DNA from: Desulfobacteraceae bacterium
GTDB taxonomy: Bacteria; Desulfobacterota; Desulfobacteria; Desulfobacterales; BuS5
Reading direction: 5' to 3'
Assembly (NCBI GenBank): GCA_030642865.1
Contig: DAOWMW010000050.1
Location: 1 to 8,446 of the forward strand
DNA length: 8,446 nucleotides
Shown: positions 6,541 to 8,446 of the stretch, in pieces
Layout of the letters: each line of letters starts with the position of its first letter
How positions within the stretch are numbered: the stretch's first letter is position 1
Translations under genes and position numbers: made by a program
Notes under the pieces: model-generated
Seen by the model: only the letters and a program-made list of their open reading frames with translations
Databases searched by the model: none
Told to the model about the DNA's origin: nothing

Positions 6541-6585
6541 TATACGCATTTCCGGAGAATATCAATACATTTTAACCTCTCATAT

Positions 6586-6672
6586 GCCGAAGTGGCGGAA
6601 CTGGTAGACGCGCTAGGTTCAGGGTCTAGTGAAATTATTTTCGTGGGAGTTCGAGTCTCCCCTTCGGCACCA
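6586..6672 (+). tRNA. trnL: tRNA-Leu (anticodon CAG)
   Basis: An 87-base class II tRNA with encoded CCA. The acceptor arms GCCGAAG (6586-6592) and CTTCGGC (6662-6668) pair fully and are followed by A and CCA (6670-6672). The anticodon stem CTAGG/TCTAG (6613-6617, 6625-6629) closes a seven-base loop TTCAGGG with anticodon CAG at 6620-6622, reading CUG codons. A long variable arm pairs GAAA with TTTC. The T arm is GGGAG-TTCGAGT-CTCCC (6645-6661). The D region carries GTGGCGGAACTGGTAGACGC, typical of leucine tRNAs. No integrase or repeated 3' end nearby suggests use as an attachment site. Confidence 0.97.
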
Positions 6673-6828
6673 TTCTTTTTAGATTTTCGCAATCCACGTA
6701 AACATGCCCACTCCTTTTTCTTCAATACCTGTGTTTATTTAAATCATAATTTTATCTGAAAATTTTTAAGACAGATCATCAATAATTTTCGTCTGAACAC
6801 ATTTTCTGATTATAATGGATCCTGGGGA

Positions 6829-6851
6829 GGCCATAACCTGGCCATTTTTTT
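6829..6851 (+). terminator. Rho-independent terminator
   Basis: GGCCA (6829-6833) pairs with TGGCC (6839-6843) over a five-base loop, followed by A and seven T. It lies 157 bases after tRNA-Leu with no gene between, so it may end the tRNA transcript or that of an unseen small RNA. The stem is only five pairs. Confidence 0.6.
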
Positions 6852-6903
6852 ATGCAAAGCCTTATTATGTAAGACTTTGTGTTGATAATTATTGGGATTT
6901 TAT

Positions 6904-6968
6904 TTTGCATCACCGTGCAAATATATTCCCTTTTTAACAGATAACCCTGATAACTGCTGATACAGCAG
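6904..6968. promoter_or_regulatory. Two perfect inverted repeats upstream of the porin promoter (possible operators)
   Basis: TTTGCA-TCACCG-TGCAAA (6904-6921) has 6-bp arms and a 6-base spacer. CTGCTG-ATA-CAGCAG (6954-6968) is a perfect palindrome around a 3-base centre. Both lie 30-95 bases before the -35 box of the porin promoter, where regulators often bind. Neither is followed by a T-run. The binding protein is unknown. The rest of 6673-7046 shows nothing but the terminator and the promoter. Confidence 0.4.
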
Positions 6969-6998
6969 AGACACAATAAATGTTAAAATATCAACTGG

Positions 6999-7026
6999 TT
7001 GTCTCCTTCCCTAAATTCGTTATAAT
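6999..7026 (+). promoter_or_regulatory. Promoter of the porin gene
   Basis: TTGTCT (6999-7004), a 16-base spacer and a perfect TATAAT (7021-7026) precede the porin ATG by 50 bases, giving a leader of about 43 bases with a strong ribosome site. The intact promoter argues that the interrupted gene is either recently broken or still expressed. Confidence 0.65.
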
Positions 7027-7076
7027 CAGCGTATTTTTAAATTATAATGAATTATTTTGTGTACAAAGGAGAAAAA

Positions 7077-8291
7077 ATGAGGTTTAGCAAGCCACTTATT
7101 CTATTATTTGTTTTGATTACATTTTTCTACGCAGGCATTACCATGGCTTTCGCAGATGAGAGCCTGGTGGATGCCATAAAAAATGGCAAAACAAGTGGTG
7201 AAGTAAAATTCTGGTACCAGACAAATGATCACGATGGAAATGGTGAAGATATATTTGAAAAAGAAAATACTATTTTTGATGCCGGTGTAAAACTTGGATA
7301 TATTACCGATTCCTTTTACGGATTCAAGGCAGGGGCCACATTTTATGCCATTGATGATTTGAATACATATGGCCATTTTGCAGATAAAAGTATGCACGGT
7401 GTTCCTGAAAATTAGACCTGGTCATGGCTTGGGGAAGCTTATCTTTTCTATAAATTATGTAATACTACAGCCAAAGTCGGAAGGCAAAATATTAAATCCC
7501 CCCTTATAAACAGTGATACATGGGCACTGTGGCCGGTGAATTTTGAGGCATGTATGCTCGAAAATAAAGATATCAAAGATACAATTATCATAGCAGGGTA
7601 TGTAACAGATGAAAGAAGGCTGAAAAATGAAAGATTTGAAGAGATAGCTGAAGATGGAATCGTCATGGCAGGTGCGGTTACCAAAGCTATTCCCAATACT
7701 AAATTATCAGCCTACTATTATTATGTTGATGACCACCATAACAAAGAAGGGGCATATCTTGATGCCAGCACCAAGATTTTCATGTTTAATCTTGCTGCTC
7801 AATATGTTATAATTAATACTGATGAATCAGGCGCAGATGAAACACAGGCTTTTGGTGGAAAAATATCAGCAGATATGGGACTCTTTGAATTGACTGCAGC
7901 AGCCTGCACCACAGACAGCGGTACAGAGAGAATAGACAAATTTTCTGACAATGGCATAAAGACTCCACTTTATACTGCAACCCTTTCAGGTGATGGCGAT
8001 ATAGCCGGTGCCACAGATACAGATGCTTTTAAAGGTGTTATAGCTGTTAATCCGTTAAAAGGGCTTAAAGTAATCGCAAGTTATGCCCATTACCACCACG
8101 GCAGCAAAACAACAGCCATCCCCCATAAAAATTCAGAATCACTTGAATTAATGACAAAATATTCTGTAAATAATAACCTTACCCTTTTTGGTGCGCTTAT
8201 AAATTCAGACCATTACAATGGTGCATGGGCCAATGCAGCCCCCCATGAGAATTTAAATACTGTACGAATATGGGCAAAATACGTATTTTAG
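7077..8291 (+). pseudogene. Opr-family-like outer-membrane porin interrupted by one in-frame amber codon
   Basis: Reading from the ATG at 7077 gives a frame of 404 codons with one TAG at 7413-7415 (codon 113). There is no frameshift: the frame is open on both sides, and the sequence resumes at once with TWSWLGEAYLFYK and KVGRQNIKSPL, which are porin-like. The start has AAAGGAG five bases upstream, better than the in-frame ATG at 7047. A signal peptide is clear: MRFSK, a hydrophobic core, then cleavage after ITMAFA before DES. The C-terminus VRIWAKYVF ends in Phe with alternating hydrophobic residues, the BAM recognition signal of beta-barrel proteins. Length and motifs fit the Opr/OprD-like porins for small solutes. 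Three cysteines (128, 159, 277) are unusual for a porin and could reflect drift. The simplest view is a young pseudogene giving a 112-residue fragment. Suppression or pyrrolysine insertion is possible but not supported here. Confidence 0.8.
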
Positions 8292-8328
8292 ATTAGTGTT
8301 TTTCAGGGGTTGGTTATAACGAATAAGG

Positions 8329-8388
8329 TTAGGATTGGGGATGAAATAAATTACCCATAATTAATAAAATTCACGATCCTTAGGGTTC
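8329..8388. repeat. Dispersed intergenic repeat, copy C (long form)
   Basis: This is the fullest copy. AGGATTG (8331-8337) and CGATCCT (8374-8380) form imperfect terminal arms, the core GGGGATGAAATAAATTACCC matches copy A, and CCTTAGGGTTC (8378-8388) matches the block in front of copy A. It starts about 40 bases after the porin stop codon. No terminator is seen for the porin. Confidence 0.7.
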
Positions 8389-8398
8389 GCTAAAAAAT

Positions 8399-8442
8399 AA
8401 ATTGGCAATTTTAAGTGTTGAGGCGCCTGCCTGGCAAGGCGC
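8399..8442. repeat. GC-rich hairpin cluster at the right edge
   Basis: AAATT-GGC-AATTT (8399-8411) is followed by GCGCC (8423-8427) and GGCGC (8438-8442), the latter pair enclosing a ten-base loop. The same GCGCC...AAGGCGC arms stand beside copy A at 630-659. The cluster may continue beyond the window. Confidence 0.5.
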
Positions 8443-8446
8443 GAAA

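Noticed and set aside
6586..6672. tRNA-Leu as an integration site of an island
   Set aside because: No integrase and no repeated tRNA 3' end is visible downstream in the window.
6540..6725. Open frame on the minus strand across tRNA-Leu, translating to a GETRTPT...EPSASTSSATSA pattern
   Set aside because: This is the well-known false protein produced by translating the antisense of leucine tRNA genes.
6779..6976. 65-codon minus-strand frame between tRNA-Leu and the porin
   Set aside because: It crosses the terminator and both palindromes, has no ribosome site I can see and an unlikely composition.
7047..7076. Upstream in-frame ATG adding ten residues to the porin
   Set aside because: It has no good ribosome site, would place charged residues before the signal peptide, and the ATG at 7077 has AAAGGAG at ideal spacing.
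7413..7415. Selenocysteine at the porin stop
   Set aside because: Selenocysteine uses TGA; the codon is TAG.
7416..8291. Second porin fragment as a separate gene starting at the GTG at 7536
   Set aside because: It has no signal peptide or ribosome site and continues the same frame as the first fragment through one stop codon.

Overview
The window looks like chromosomal DNA from an AT-rich Gram-negative anaerobe. My best guess is a sulfate-reducing type of Desulfobacterota (Desulfobacterales), but this is a guess from gene content and style. It rests on an outer-membrane Opr-type porin with a signal peptide and C-terminal Phe, a prephenate-dependent-type U32 protein, a ClpX-like AAA+ ATPase next to hemB, and many short intergenic hairpin repeats. 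No phage, integrase, transposase or CRISPR array is visible.

Layout from left to right. Positions 1-574 (minus) hold the first 191 codons of a conserved-looking protein of unknown function that runs off the left edge. Positions 575-862 are non-coding and full of repeats: a copy of a dispersed element, a two-unit 36-bp tandem hairpin repeat and an 8-bp inverted repeat with a wide spacer. Positions 863-2092 (minus) encode a U32-family protein of the TrhP/YegQ/YrrO tRNA-hydroxylation type. Positions 2093-2463 are a divergent control region with a two-tier stem-loop and a good promoter that would give an almost leaderless transcript. Positions 2464-4212 (plus) encode a variant ClpX-like unfoldase, followed after 64 bases by hemB (4277-5254), the second enzyme of tetrapyrrole synthesis. 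ribF (5533-6483, minus) converges on hemB and makes FMN and FAD. A tRNA-Leu(CAG) gene (6586-6672, plus) diverges from ribF, and the two promoters share one palindromic -35 box. A 400-base spacer then carries a terminator, two perfect inverted repeats and a clean promoter, leading into a porin gene (7077-8291) interrupted by one in-frame amber codon. The right edge (8292-8446) is another repeat cluster.

How the parts relate. hemB and ribF are cofactor housekeeping genes, the U32 protein and tRNA-Leu serve translation, and the porin serves the outer membrane. The only likely operon is the ClpX-like gene with hemB. The most unusual items are the ClpX-like protein (no zinc domain, ClpP-docking loop kept, extra C-terminal domain that looks like a second copy of the small AAA+ domain), the amber codon in an otherwise intact porin, and the dispersed repeat with one copy that appears to be an internal deletion of another. 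I do not see a clear new defence or mobile system.
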